64,000 nucleotides of DNA from Halolamina salifodinae (GCF_017874235.1 NZ_JAGGLC010000005.1:186001-250000), one strand, 5' to 3'; positions 50,833 through 59,944 are shown, counted from the first letter of the stretch. Translations and numbers: made by a program. The notes: generated by a model not told the origin, from the sequence alone.

Positions 50833-52014
50833 ATGCGCGTGAGCGAGGGTGACGTAACGGTCGAGGCGCCCGATCCGCGGGACGGGAGCAGCGAGGGCGC
50901 CGGGGAAGCGGTCTTCTTCAACCCCGAGATGGAGCTCAACCGCGACCTCACGGTGGCGGTGCTCCGAGCCTTCGAGGACCGCACCGACGCCGGCGCGGCG
51001 AACGTCAGCCGCGACGAACCCGACAGCGAGGAGCGCACACTCAGCTACCTCGACGCCATGACCGCCACGGGGGTCCGCGCGGCCCGGGCGGCCGAGGTGG
51101 GCTACGACGTGACTGCCGCCGACGTGGACCCCGACGCGGTCGAACTCGCCCGGGAGAACCTCGCGCTGAACGACTTGCCCGGGACGGCCGTCCAGTCGGA
51201 CGCCAACGTCCTCATGCACCAGGAGCGCTTCGACGTGGTCGACCTCGACCCGTTCGGGACGCCGATGCCCTTCGCCGACGCCGCCGTCGCCGGCACGCGG
51301 AAACTGCTCTGTGTGACCGCGACCGACACCGCGCCGCTCTGTGGCGCGCACTTCGACTCCGGGGTCCGGAAGTACGACACCGTCCCGCGGAACACCGATT
51401 TCCACCGCGAGATGGGCCTGCGCGTGCTCATCGGCGCGATGTCCCGCATCGCCGCCCGCCGAGATGTGGCGGTCGAACCCATCTGTTCGCACGCCACCCG
51501 GCACTACGCCCGGACCTACCTCGAACTCACCCACAAGGCCACGGCCGCCGACAAGGCGCTGCAGTGGCTGGGCTTCGTCTATCACTGCGAGGACTGTCTC
51601 TACCGGGAGCACGAGTTCGGGCGGATCGCCCACCCGCCCGAGAACTGCCCGAACTGTGGCTCCTCGCGGTGCTCTGCAGCGGGTCCGATCTGGCTCGGGC
51701 AGGTCTCCGACAGCGAGTTCGTCGGCGACGTCGCCGCCGAGGTGACGCCGAACATGGGCGAGTGGCAGCGCGTGAGCCGCCTGCTCGACACGCTCGGCGA
51801 GGAACTGGACACGCCGACCCACTACGACCAGCACCGCCTCTGCAAGCAGTGGGGCGCGCCCGCAAACAAACTGGAGACGTTCCTCGAGGACCTCCGGGAC
51901 GCCGGCTACGAGGCGAGTCCGGCCCACTACGGCGGGACCTGCTTCAAAACCGACGCGAGTGTGGACGAGATCCGCGCGGCAGCGGAACCAGCCGCGGCGA
52001 GCGACCGGGAGTGA
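50833..52014 (+). CDS. trm1: tRNA (guanine(26)-N2)-dimethyltransferase
   Basis: 393 residues: [39 protein letters not shown], the SAM-binding [20 protein letters not shown], the catalytic [15 protein letters not shown] (D-P-F/Y-G) and the C-terminal zinc site [11 protein letters not shown]...CPNCGSSRC. It dimethylates G26 of tRNAs and is full length. It is followed by a short copy of the GAGCCCATGCCG tail repeat (52029-52053). Confidence 0.93.
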   Translation: MRVSEGDVTVEAPDPRDGSSEGAGEAVFFNPEMELNRDLTVAVLRAFEDRTDAGAANVSRDEPDSEERTLSYLDAMTATGVRAARAAEVGYDVTAADVDPDAVELARENLALNDLPGTAVQSDANVLMHQERFDVVDLDPFGTPMPFADAAVAGTRKLLCVTATDTAPLCGAHFDSGVRKYDTVPRNTDFHREMGLRVLIGAMSRIAARRDVAVEPICSHATRHYARTYLELTHKATAADKALQWLGFVYHCEDCLYREHEFGRIAHPPENCPNCGSSRCSAAGPIWLGQVSDSEFVGDVAAEVTPNMGEWQRVSRLLDTLGEELDTPTHYDQHRLCKQWGAPANKLETFLEDLRDAGYEASPAHYGGTCFKTDASVDEIRAAAEPAAASDRE

Positions 52015-52084
52015 CCGTCGGGTCACGACCAGAGCCCATGCCGCGGCTGTGGAACCGACCCTCGACACGACCGAGGAGTAGCCC

Positions 52085-53248
52085 TCACTCCCGCGGATTG
52101 ACTGTCTCGTGAATCCCCAGTACCAGCGCCGGCACGACGAGCATGAAGAGGTGCTCCTCCAGCGGGATTCCGAGCAGGTCGATCCCCGTCCGCATCTGAA
52201 TCGCGAACACCCCGACCTCCAGCGTGTACCAGTCCCAGACGTACGCGATGGGGTACAGCGCCACAATCGTCCGGCCGGCCCGGCGGAGCGCGCCGTCGCC
52301 GGCCCGGCGCAGTAGCACGAGCGCGGCGGCGCCGAACACGACCTCGGTCACGAGGTAGGTGTACCGGCCGAGGACGGAGATATCCGGGAGCGGCGCGCCC
52401 GCCAGCGGTTCGAAGAAGACTGCGACGAGCAGCACTGCCAGAAACAGGTACGCGCCGCGAACGAGCAGCATCGTCGCCGTCCCGGGCTCCCGGCGGACGG
52501 CGACGGCGGCAACGGCGCCGAAGGCGAGGCTCGCGAGCGGCGCACTCGGCGGCAGTGTTCGGGTGATCGAGAGCGGAACCACGGCAAAGAGGCCGATAGC
52601 GAGCAGCGCGGCCGCGAGCGAGTGCGAACGGGCAGGGCCCAGCGCGACCGCGACGGTCTGTTTCTGGATCGAGCGGTCGTACTCGTAGTCCTGCGCGTCG
52701 TCGATTATCTTCACGCCCGCGAGGACGGTCACGAGTACGGCCGCGAGCGCGAGCGGCCGGGTCGCGAGCGCGCCGGTCTGGGCCGCGTAGCCCGCGAGCA
52801 GACAGAGACCGATACCGACGGGGTAGCCCAGCGTCGTCGTCACGGGGTTCGTGTCGAACTGCGGCGCGTGGAGGTAGCCGATGAGCCACGTCGGCGCCGC
52901 GAGCGCGACGGCAAGGGGGTTCGCGAAGGTGGCGAGCGCAGCAAGACAGGCGAGGAACCCGGCGGTGGCGGCGACGAGTCCGATCCGACAGCCCAGCACG
53001 GTCAGCGGGTGGTCGTCATCCTCGCCGCGGCGGTGGAAATCGACGTAGCCGTCCTTCACGTGAGCGGTGTAGACCGCGAAGAAGGCCGCGCTCGCCGCGA
53101 GCAGCGCGACCGGTGGGTCGAACGGCCCGGCGAGCGCCGCCCCGAACAGCGCCGTCGCCACCGGCGGGAGCATGAACACCGGATGGACCTGCGAAGCGTA
53201 GGCGCTCGCGGCCGCGGCGGGGCCGCTCCCGTGTCGGGCGATGGCCAT
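52085..53248 (-). CDS. UbiA prenyltransferase fused to a lycopene-cyclase-like domain
   Basis: 387 residues, 9-11 transmembrane helices. Residues 20-280 are UbiA-like, with Asp-rich motif 1 region HVKDGYVDFHRRGEDDDHPL (63-82) and motif 2 DDAQDYEYDRSIQKQT (183-198). Residues 295-387 resemble one half of the CrtYc/CrtYd-type lycopene cyclase (YLVTEVVFGAAALVLLRR; TGIDLLGIPLEEHLFML, 354-370). The pairing recalls actinobacterial C50-carotenoid genes, where a cyclase subunit is fused to a UbiA elongase. A role in C50 carotenoid or another prenyl product is inferred. The start ATG (MAIARHG) has TATA-like ACTTATTC upstream. Confidence 0.75.
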   Translation of the reverse strand: MAIARHGSGPAAAASAYASQVHPVFMLPPVATALFGAALAGPFDPPVALLAASAAFFAVYTAHVKDGYVDFHRRGEDDDHPLTVLGCRIGLVAATAGFLACLAALATFANPLAVALAAPTWLIGYLHAPQFDTNPVTTTLGYPVGIGLCLLAGYAAQTGALATRPLALAAVLVTVLAGVKIIDDAQDYEYDRSIQKQTVAVALGPARSHSLAAALLAIGLFAVVPLSITRTLPPSAPLASLAFGAVAAVAVRREPGTATMLLVRGAYLFLAVLLVAVFFEPLAGAPLPDISVLGRYTYLVTEVVFGAAALVLLRRAGDGALRRAGRTIVALYPIAYVWDWYTLEVGVFAIQMRTGIDLLGIPLEEHLFMLVVPALVLGIHETVNPRE

Positions 53249-53371
53249 GGTGCGTGTTAGATATGCCCATGAATAAGTGGACCGACGGGTCGAGGCAGCC
53301 ACCGTCGACTTGGGACGGCCGAGGTCGGCGCTCCCCGGGGTTCTTGTAGCGCGCTCGTGTAGCCACGTGCA

Positions 53372-54643
53372 GTGAAAACGCGCCTCCGTAGCGCCCTCGA
53401 GACCGCCAAGCGCGTCGGCGTCGTCGCCAAGGAGCAGGAACTCACCTTCCTCGCGGCGGCCGTCGCCTACTACGCGTTCGTCTCGCTGATCCCCGCGGCG
53501 GTGCTCGTCCTCGTCATCGCCAGCACGTTCGGCGGCGAGCAGTTCGCCCGGGTCGTGCTGGAGTCGACCAGCCAGTTGCTCACCGCGAGCGGGCAGGAGG
53601 TGCTCACCACCGCACTCACTGCCAGCGACGGCCGCAGTGGCGCGACCGTCGTCGGGGGCGCCTTCCTGCTCTGGGGGACGCTGAAAGTGTTCCGCGCGCT
53701 CGACACCGCGTTCGGCGACGTCTACGGCACCGAACAGCAGGACACGCTGCTGGACCAACTGGTCGACTCGCTGATCGTCGTCGTCAGCATCGGCGCCTCG
53801 ATGACGTTGATGTTCGCGCTCGCCGGCGCGTTCGCCGCGTTCGACCTCGGCATCGTCACCGAGGCGGTCGGGGTGCTCGCGCTCCCCGTCATCCTGACCG
53901 CGGCCTTTCTCCCCATCTTCTACCGGTTCCCGGACACTGCGGTCACCGTCCGGGAGGCGCTGCCCGGTGCCGCACTCGCCGCGGTCGGGTGGACCGTGAT
54001 GCAGGCCGTCTTCCAGTTGTACGCCAGCGTCGCCAGCACCTCCGCCTACGGTATCGTAGGCGGGGTGATCCTGCTGGTGACGTGGCTCTACCTTGCGGGC
54101 GCCGTCGTCATCCTCGGCGCCGTCGTCAACGTCGTGCTCGCGGAGAACCGCGAACCCGGCGCCGAGTCCGGCGGCGCCACCGTCGGCCCCCCGCCCGAAG
54201 ACGCCACCGTCGGGGACTACCGGCAGTTCCAAGAGGGCCGAGAGCCAGCCTCCGAGTACATGGCTGAGCGCGAACCCCGCGGCGCGCCCGATGTCGCCGA
54301 ACTCGCGGCGGAAGTCGAGGAGCTCCGGTCCGAGCTCGACGGCTTCGAGGAGGACGTCGACCGACGGACCGTCGACCGGCCGCAGTTGGAGGCTGACCTC
54401 CGGGCGTACGTCCGCTCGCGGATGCGCCGCGGCAAGGCTCGCGGCTGGGGGCCGTATCTGGTGTTGCTCTACGGCGTCGCGCTGAGCATCGCCGCGTTCC
54501 ACTATCTCTCGGGCTGGGCCGCCGTCGCCGCGATGCTCGTCGCGTTCACGTCGACGCTCGGCATCTACGTCCTGTTCGTCCTGTTCGGCGGCGTGCTCGG
54601 CGCCGCGCGAACCGCCGGCAGCCTCTCCGAACGGTTCCGGTAA
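53372..54643 (+). CDS. YihY/BrkB-family membrane protein
   Basis: 423 residues. Six transmembrane helices in the first 250 residues carry the family motif FLAAAVAYYAFVSLIPAAVLVL. Then come GALLAAVGWTVMQAVFQLYAS-like and YGIVGGVILLVTWLYLAGAVVILGA segments. A cytoplasmic acidic/coiled linker (DVAELAAEVEELRSELDGFEEDVDRR) and two more C-terminal helices follow, so it is longer than bacterial YihY. The function is unknown. GTG start; stop overlaps the ATG of the PAP2 gene. Confidence 0.85.
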   Translation: MKTRLRSALETAKRVGVVAKEQELTFLAAAVAYYAFVSLIPAAVLVLVIASTFGGEQFARVVLESTSQLLTASGQEVLTTALTASDGRSGATVVGGAFLLWGTLKVFRALDTAFGDVYGTEQQDTLLDQLVDSLIVVVSIGASMTLMFALAGAFAAFDLGIVTEAVGVLALPVILTAAFLPIFYRFPDTAVTVREALPGAALAAVGWTVMQAVFQLYASVASTSAYGIVGGVILLVTWLYLAGAVVILGAVVNVVLAENREPGAESGGATVGPPPEDATVGDYRQFQEGREPASEYMAEREPRGAPDVAELAAEVEELRSELDGFEEDVDRRTVDRPQLEADLRAYVRSRMRRGKARGWGPYLVLLYGVALSIAAFHYLSGWAAVAAMLVAFTSTLGIYVLFVLFGGVLGAARTAGSLSERFR

Positions 54644-55533
54644 TGCACGGCTGGGGCGTCACCGAGGCGCTGGCCGCGCTCCCGGACTGGGTCGTGCTCG
54701 TGTTCGCCCTCCTGACCCAGTTGGCCGACGCGTGGTTCGTTTTCGCCGGGCTCACCCTCCTGTACCTGCTCGCTGACGAGCGACTCGCCAGCGAGCCACG
54801 CCGCACCGGCGGGCTGCTGGTGGCGCTGGGGGTCTGCACCATTGCGGCGACGGTGACGTTCAAGACCGCCTTCGGCCTCCACCGCCCCGTCGGCGCCGGA
54901 TCGGCGACGCCGCCGGTGTGGCTCCCGGCGCTGCTCGACCGGGTGTTCGTCGACTTCGCGACCGGCGACGGCTTCGGCTTCCCCAGCGGCCACGCCACCT
55001 CGAGCAGCATCGTCTACGGCGGCCTCGCGCTCTATCTGGACCGACTCTGGGACCAGCGCCGGCGGATCCTCGGCGCCGTCGCAGTCACCGCAACCGTCGC
55101 GCTCTCACGGCTCGTCCTCGGCGTTCACCACCTGCCGGACGTGCTCGCGGGGATCGCGACGGGGCTGGCAGTGCTGCTCGCGGTGCGCTGGGTCGCGGGC
55201 CGGGATCCCGAGCGAGCCTTCCTCGCGGCCGGCACGCTCGGCGCGATATCCGTCGTCGCTACGCTCGTCTTCGCCCCTGAACACCCCGAGGAACTGCTGA
55301 AAGCCGCTATCGCCCTTGGGGCTGGGCTCGGCGCCGCCGTCGCGTGGCACCGGACCGGGGGTGACCTCCCGCCCGTCCCGGTCCGGATCGCGGTGCCCGC
55401 TGGCGTGGTGCTGGGTGGTCTCTGGGGCGGCATCTACGTCGCCGAACTGGCGCCGGTGGTCAGCGCGGTTGGGTCAGCGATCGCTGTCGGGGGGATCGTC
55501 GCCGTCCCGGGCGTCGTCGACTCACTCGAGTGA
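54643..55533 (+). CDS. PAP2-superfamily membrane phosphatase
   Basis: 296 residues, about eight transmembrane helices. The three phosphatase motifs are KTAFGLHRP, PSGHA and SRLVLGVHHLPDV, all with catalytic residues intact. It probably dephosphorylates a lipid or isoprenoid (di)phosphate at the outer membrane face. It is coupled to the YihY gene (TAATG) and overlaps the convergent GNAT gene by 12 bases. Confidence 0.88.
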   Translation: MHGWGVTEALAALPDWVVLVFALLTQLADAWFVFAGLTLLYLLADERLASEPRRTGGLLVALGVCTIAATVTFKTAFGLHRPVGAGSATPPVWLPALLDRVFVDFATGDGFGFPSGHATSSSIVYGGLALYLDRLWDQRRRILGAVAVTATVALSRLVLGVHHLPDVLAGIATGLAVLLAVRWVAGRDPERAFLAAGTLGAISVVATLVFAPEHPEELLKAAIALGAGLGAAVAWHRTGGDLPPVPVRIAVPAGVVLGGLWGGIYVAELAPVVSAVGSAIAVGGIVAVPGVVDSLE

Positions 55534-56040
55534 TTTCTCCATGACGACCTCGTCGTACTCGCGGAAGGAGAGCGGGTAGTCACCCGTGATCTCGTAGCCG
55601 TGGGCGTGGTAGAACTCGGGGAGGAACGGGTGCTCGTCGGGCGTGGTGAGCCGGACCCGCGTGTGGCCCGCCTCCCGGGCGGCGCGCTCGGCGCGTTCGA
55701 GCAGGCGGCTGCCGATCCCCTCGCCCTTCCAGCGCTCGCGGACGCCGAGTCGGCTGATCGTCGCCGCATCGTCACCAGAACGCGAAGCGTTCTGGTTGCC
55801 CGCAGAGGTTTGCTCTGCGACGTCCTCAGTCCCGAGGCGGACGCCGCCGACGACGCCCTCGTCGGTTTCGGCGACGAACACCTGCTGTTCCCCGACCCAC
55901 TCGCGGACCGCCGCGGCGGTCGCCGACTCGGCCTTCGCCGGGAAGCCGAGGTCCCGGTTCTCGGCGTAGGCGCTGCGGTAGGCGGCCGCGAGCGCGTCGG
56001 CGTCCCCGATGGTGGCTGCACGCAGGCTGACATCGGCCAT
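55522..56040 (-). CDS. GNAT acetyltransferase with in-frame palindromic insertion
   Basis: 172 residues of GNAT fold: VSLRAATIGDADALAAAYR, QQVFVAETDEGVVGGVRLG, the CoA loop RWKGEGIGSRLLERA (Q/RxxGxG/A) and the C-terminal FYHAHGYEITGDYPL. Between VVGGVRLG and AATISRLGV, where the two central strands normally meet in a short turn, there is an extra stretch TEDVAEQTSAGNQNASRSGD. Its DNA (55771-55824) consists of the same two hairpin modules found after mcm, phzF and glnA. The frame is kept, so the protein is probably still made. Confidence 0.85.
   Translation of the reverse strand: MADVSLRAATIGDADALAAAYRSAYAENRDLGFPAKAESATAAAVREWVGEQQVFVAETDEGVVGGVRLGTEDVAEQTSAGNQNASRSGDDAATISRLGVRERWKGEGIGSRLLERAERAAREAGHTRVRLTTPDEHPFLPEFYHAHGYEITGDYPLSFREYDEVVMEKSLE
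55771..55824 (-). repeat. Hairpin-module pair inside the GNAT reading frame
   Basis: 55775-55795 is a perfect 9-bp hairpin (CCAGAACGC, loop GAA). 55801-55819 is a perfect 7-bp hairpin (CGCAGAG, loop GTTTG). The bounding and joining sequences (GTCACC..., GGTTGCC..., GACGTC) equal those of the intergenic elements read in the sense of the gene: GACGTCG-stem-GGGCAACCAG-stem-TGGTGAC. It has the same orientation relative to the coding strand as the other copies. Confidence 0.85.
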
Positions 56041-56099
56041 AGCTCCGTGTTAACACGCCAGTCCCGTGAACCCACCGGCGCGCGGTGAAGAGAAGTATT

Positions 56100-56345
56100 G
56101 CAAGTGTCGCATCCGCGAGCGAAGCGAGCGGTTCACCGCCGGAGCGGGTGAAGCCCCGCGGAGGCGGGGTTTTGGCATTACCAGAATCGCACCGCGATTC
56201 TGGTTAGCAGTCGGACGTAGTCCGACAGCATCACCGGAAATCTCCGATTTCCGGTTAGCAGCCAGAATCTTCGATTCTGGCGACATCAACGGGTTTTACC
56301 GGGGTTCGACCGAGCGAAGCGAGGGAGGACCCCGGTAAAAGAGGT
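56100..56345 (-). repeat. Hairpin-module element downstream of glnA
   Basis: Fills the gap 56041-56349. Perfect hairpins: 56181-56203 (10 bp, loop ACC), 56211-56225 (6 bp, loop GTA), 56234-56254 (9 bp, loop TCC) and 56261-56281 (9 bp, loop TTC). There is also a large 56294-56340 hairpin with 11-bp arms TTTTACCGGGG/CCCCGGTAAAA enclosing CGAGCGAAGCGAG. In glnA sense the large hairpin comes first, 10 bases after the stop. It is probably a 3' end structure. No gene is present. Confidence 0.85.
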
Positions 56346-56349
56346 TGGT

Positions 56350-57705
56350 TTAGAACGTCTCGAGGTAGCGGTCGAGCTCCCAGTCCGAGACGTCGACGAG
56401 GTAGTCCGCGAACTCGGCCCGCTTGGCCTCGACGAACTTCGGCCCGACGTGGGGGCCGAGCGCCTCGTAGACGGTGTCGTCGTTCTCCAGGGCGTCGATG
56501 GCCTCGCCGAGATTGGTCGGCAGCGTCTCGATGCCGTACTCCTCGCGTTTCTGCTCGTCGAACTCGTAGATGTTCTCGCGGATCGGATCCTCGCAGTCCA
56601 TCTCCTTCTCGATCCCGTCGAGCCCCGCGTGGATCAGCACCGCGAAGGCGAGGTAGGGGTTACACGAGGGGTCGGGGAAACGCGCCTCGATTCGGGAGGC
56701 GGCGGGCACGCGCGCGGCCGGCTTGCGGATCAGCGCCGAGCGGTTGCGGTCGGACCAGGCGACGTAGACGGGCGCCTCGTAGCCGGGGACGAGGCGCTTG
56801 TAGCTGTTCACGGTGGGGTTGGTGACCGCCGCCAGCGCGGGCGCGTGGTCCAGAACCCCGGCGGTGAACTGCTTGGCCACCTCGCTGAGGTCGAACTCGT
56901 CGTCCTCGTCGTGAAACGCGTTCTCGCCGTCCGTGAACAGCGAGAAGTGGACGTGCATCCCCGAGCCGTTGACTTTCGCGATGGGCTTGGGCATGAACGT
57001 CGCGTGGAGGTCGTGCTGGGCGGCGATGGCCCGCACGACGGTGCGGAACGTCGCGACGTTGTCGGCCGTCGAGAGCGCGTCGTCGTACTCGAAGTTGATC
57101 TCGTGCTGGCCCTCGGCGACCTCGTGGTGGGAGGCTTCGATGTCGAAGCCCATCTCCTCGAGACCGTAGATGATGTCTCGACGGACGTCGCTGGCCAGAT
57201 CCTTCGGCGCCACGTCGAAGTAGCCGCCGGCGTCGTTGGTGTTGGTCGTCGCCTTCCCCTCCTCGTCCTCCTCGAACAGGAAGAACTCCGGTTCGGGCGC
57301 GGCGTTGACCTCGTAGCCCAACTTCTCGGCGCGGGCAAGCGCGTCCTTCAGCACCGCACGCGGGTCGCCCTCGAACGGCTCGCCCGTGGTCGTGTCGATC
57401 ACGTCACAGATGAGGCGCGCGGAGGTGTCGCGCCACGGCAGCACCGCGAACGTGGTCGCGTCGGGCTTGAGGCGCATGTCCGACTCCTGGATGCGGACGA
57501 ACCCCTCGATTGAGGAGCCGTCGAAGTAGATCCCCTCGGTAAAGGCCTTCTCTGCCTGCTCAGCGGGCACGGAGACGTTCTTGACCGTGCCGAGAATGTC
57601 CGTGAACTGGAGGCGGAGGAAGTCTATTCCTTCGCGGTCGATACGTTTCAGTACTTCGCTCTCCTCCTCGGTGAGTCCGCCGTCGGCGACTGGCTCGTCC
57701 GTCAT
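56350..57705 (-). CDS. glnA: Glutamine synthetase (type I)
   Basis: 451 residues with the GSI landmarks [89 protein letters not shown] and [15 protein letters not shown]. It lacks the adenylylation loop of beta-type enzymes, as in other archaea. It makes glutamine from glutamate and ammonia. It is divergent from an lrp gene across 126 bases. Confidence 0.95.
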   Translation of the reverse strand: MTDEPVADGGLTEEESEVLKRIDREGIDFLRLQFTDILGTVKNVSVPAEQAEKAFTEGIYFDGSSIEGFVRIQESDMRLKPDATTFAVLPWRDTSARLICDVIDTTTGEPFEGDPRAVLKDALARAEKLGYEVNAAPEPEFFLFEEDEEGKATTNTNDAGGYFDVAPKDLASDVRRDIIYGLEEMGFDIEASHHEVAEGQHEINFEYDDALSTADNVATFRTVVRAIAAQHDLHATFMPKPIAKVNGSGMHVHFSLFTDGENAFHDEDDEFDLSEVAKQFTAGVLDHAPALAAVTNPTVNSYKRLVPGYEAPVYVAWSDRNRSALIRKPAARVPAASRIEARFPDPSCNPYLAFAVLIHAGLDGIEKEMDCEDPIRENIYEFDEQKREEYGIETLPTNLGEAIDALENDDTVYEALGPHVGPKFVEAKRAEFADYLVDVSDWELDRYLETF

Positions 57706-57831
57706 GCTCTACCGGGGTGGAGAAACCGATACTACAAGTAAATTGCCCTCCCGGAAGCCGTGTGCGAGAGGGTACAGAAGAAAATTGGATGTTCGTAAAG
57801 TTCTTGACCCCCGCGAGCGGATCGGAGTACC
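57706..57831. promoter_or_regulatory. glnA-lrp divergent promoter region
   Basis: 126 bases that are AT-richer than the surroundings. On the minus strand ATTTACTTGTAGTA (about 57730-57743) is TATA-like for glnA. On the plus strand CGTAAAGTT (57795-57803) is TATA-like for lrp. AATTG occurs on both sides (57740, 57784). Lrp binding here would be the expected local circuit, but no clear operator symmetry is visible. Confidence 0.5.
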
Positions 57832-58299
57832 ATGACGTACGAAAACCTCGACGCGCGCCTGATCAACTCACTGCTCGGCAACGGTCGCGCGAGCCTGCGC
57901 AGTCTGGGCGAGGAGCTCGACGTGTCGGTGACGACGGTGTCGAACCACCTGCAGGGCCTGGAGGAGTCCGGCGTGATCGAGGGGTACAGCCCCGACGTGA
58001 ACTACCACGAACTCGGCTACGACGTGACCGCAGTGCTCCAACTCAAAGTCGAAGGTGAGGCGCTGCCGGAGATCACCGACCGCCTCGCGGATCTCCAGGG
58101 GATGGTCTCGGTGTACGAGGTGACGGGCGACCACGACATCATCGCTATCGGGAAGTTCGAGGATACGGACGCGATGAACGAGCGCATCAAGCGGATTCTG
58201 ACCGACGACGACGTGCGCGAGTCGAACACCTCGGTCGTGCTGAACGCGGTTGTGGAGAATCAGCAGTTCGAGTTGGAAGTCGACGAAGACGCGGAGTAG
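57832..58299 (+). CDS. lrp: Lrp/AsnC-family transcriptional regulator
   Basis: 155 residues: an N-terminal HTH ([47 protein letters not shown], in part) and a C-terminal RAM/ligand domain ([45 protein letters not shown], in part). Haloarchaeal genomes often carry an lrp gene divergent from glnA, pointing to nitrogen-linked control. It is followed by copy B of the long repeat. Confidence 0.9.
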   Translation: MTYENLDARLINSLLGNGRASLRSLGEELDVSVTTVSNHLQGLEESGVIEGYSPDVNYHELGYDVTAVLQLKVEGEALPEITDRLADLQGMVSVYEVTGDHDIIAIGKFEDTDAMNERIKRILTDDDVRESNTSVVLNAVVENQQFELEVDEDAE

Positions 58300-58344
58300 A
58301 GCGGCGGCTGTTTCTCGGTGGTTGGTAGCTTCTCGTTCGGTAGA

Positions 58345-58685
58345 GTTCGGGCGACCGCGAACGGCACCGCGGAGTTCCCAGGGCAAATTGTGACCGCACC
58401 GCTGACCGCTCAGCGGCCACAGCCTCCCCAGCCGACTCGCTCGGGCTTAACCCTCGCTCGTCCCTCGCACGCTCGTTCGCGCCGACGCGCTCACGTCGCG
58501 CGCCACCGCCACTGCGGGTGCGGTGGACGCCTCGCGCTCGCCAGCGGCCGGCGAGCGCGGGGGGAGGGGTGGGGACTCGGCGCTGCGTCGGGTCTTGTAC
58601 CCGACGCCCTGCGGTCGCAAGTGGTCAACGATCGAGATGCTGTTGCGGAAATCGACGACCCAGTCAGGCCACACAAACACGAAAG
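58345..58685. repeat. Long mosaic intergenic repeat, copy B
   Basis: Occupies most of the gap 58300-58733. It shares ACCGCGGAGTTCCCA (58366) and the GGACGCCTCGCGCTCGC / GCGCGGGGGGAGGGGTGGGG blocks with copy A. It shares CCGCACCGCTGACCGCTCAG to TTAACCCTCGCTC and CACACAAACACGAA with copy C. GATCGAGATGCTGTTGCGG (58631-58649) is the block common to all three. No gene is supported in the gap. Confidence 0.75.
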
Positions 58686-58733
58686 CGAACGAAAATCCGA
58701 CGAGAAGTACCGCAAAACCGACGACAGACTACG

Positions 58734-59804
58734 TTACTCGAAGATGAACTCGCCGTCCTCCTGCACAACCTCGCCGTCCACCTCGATGACCGAGTCCTCG
58801 CTCATGTCCAGAATCATGTCGACGTGCTCGGCGCTGTCGTTGACCTCGTTGCCCTCGCCCACACACATCGGGTAGGCGCTCCCGACGGCCATATGGACCG
58901 TCTCGCCCATCTTCTCGTCGAACAGCATGTTGTAGGTGAACTGGTCGATGGCGTCGTTCATCCCGATGCCGAGTTCGCCGAGGTAGCGCGCCTCCTCGTC
59001 GGTGTCGAAGACGCCCTGCAGCACGTCCTCGTTGCGCTCGGCGGAAAACTCGGTGACTTTGCCGTCCTCAAACGTCAGCCGAACGCCCTGCACCTCGCGG
59101 CCCTGCCGGTAGAGCGGCATATCGAAGTGGACCTCACCCTCGACGCTGTGCTTCACGGGGGCGGTGAACACCTCGCCGCCGGGGAGGTTCGCCTCGCCGT
59201 AGTCGTTCGCGGCGGTGTTGCCCTCGATGGACATCGTGACGTCCGTCTCCTCGCCCGCGCGGATGCGGACCTCGCTGGCGTCGTCGAGGATTTCGACGAG
59301 GTTCTCCTGAAACTCACGCTGGGCCGCCCAGTCGAGGGTGACGGCGTCGTAGACGAACTCCTCGTAAGCTTCGGTGCTCATCCCCGCCAGCTGGGCGTAG
59401 CCCGAACTCGGGTACTGGGTGAGACACCACGTGGTGTCGAGTCGCGCCTTCTTCACGGGGTCGTGGGCGCGGTTGTACGCGGCCGTTGTCTCCGGGTCCA
59501 CGTCGGCCTTCTCGCTGGGGTTCGGGCCGCTGCGGGCGATGATCGTCGCGTCGGCGTTCTCGTAGAGCGCGAGTTCGTGCTCGGGCGTGTCGAACTCGTC
59601 GCTGTTGCGGAGGTACGCGCGCTCGACGCGCTCGGAGTAGGTCAACAGCAGCGGGTTGGCGCCCTTCTCGCCCAGCAGTTCGTGGAGGGCGACGGCGAGG
59701 TCCTCGGCGTCGCCGGGGAGGTAGACGATCACGTCGTCGCCGGCCTCGATGCCGGTCGAGTGCTCGACGATGGTCTCGGCGTGTTCGCGGATTCGCGGAT
59801 CCAT
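58734..59804 (-). CDS. M29-family aminopeptidase
   Basis: 356 residues similar to AmpS/aminopeptidase T: YLPGDAEDLAVALHELLGEKGA, the mid-domain DVTMSIEGN...NLPGGEVFTAPVKHSVEG with a metal-binding Glu, and HVDMILDMSEDSVIEVDGEVV at the C-terminus with the His/Asp ligands. It releases N-terminal residues from peptides in the cytoplasm. The start ATG (MDPRIREHAETIVEHS) is the usual one for the haloarchaeal family. Confidence 0.88.
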   Translation of the reverse strand: MDPRIREHAETIVEHSTGIEAGDDVIVYLPGDAEDLAVALHELLGEKGANPLLLTYSERVERAYLRNSDEFDTPEHELALYENADATIIARSGPNPSEKADVDPETTAAYNRAHDPVKKARLDTTWCLTQYPSSGYAQLAGMSTEAYEEFVYDAVTLDWAAQREFQENLVEILDDASEVRIRAGEETDVTMSIEGNTAANDYGEANLPGGEVFTAPVKHSVEGEVHFDMPLYRQGREVQGVRLTFEDGKVTEFSAERNEDVLQGVFDTDEEARYLGELGIGMNDAIDQFTYNMLFDEKMGETVHMAVGSAYPMCVGEGNEVNDSAEHVDMILDMSEDSVIEVDGEVVQEDGEFIFE

Positions 59805-59944
59805 ACTCGAAGCTCTCGGCACCGCGGCAAACCGCTTGCGGAGTCCGCTCGACAGCGGCGCGATGCTGTCCCGGCGCCCGCGAGACGGGGGCCGGGGCAC
59901 CCCGAATCGGGAGGCTTTTTGAGTGTGGGAGGGAACCGTAGACC

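Noticed and set aside
52085..54502. 805-codon minus-strand frame as one giant protein
   Set aside because: Only the last 387 codons resemble a protein family; the upstream half is antisense to the YihY gene, and a good start with a TATA-like box is present at 53248.
58447..58747. Short reading frames in copy B of the long repeat
   Set aside because: They do not keep the same frame in the other copies and look like by-products of the repeat.
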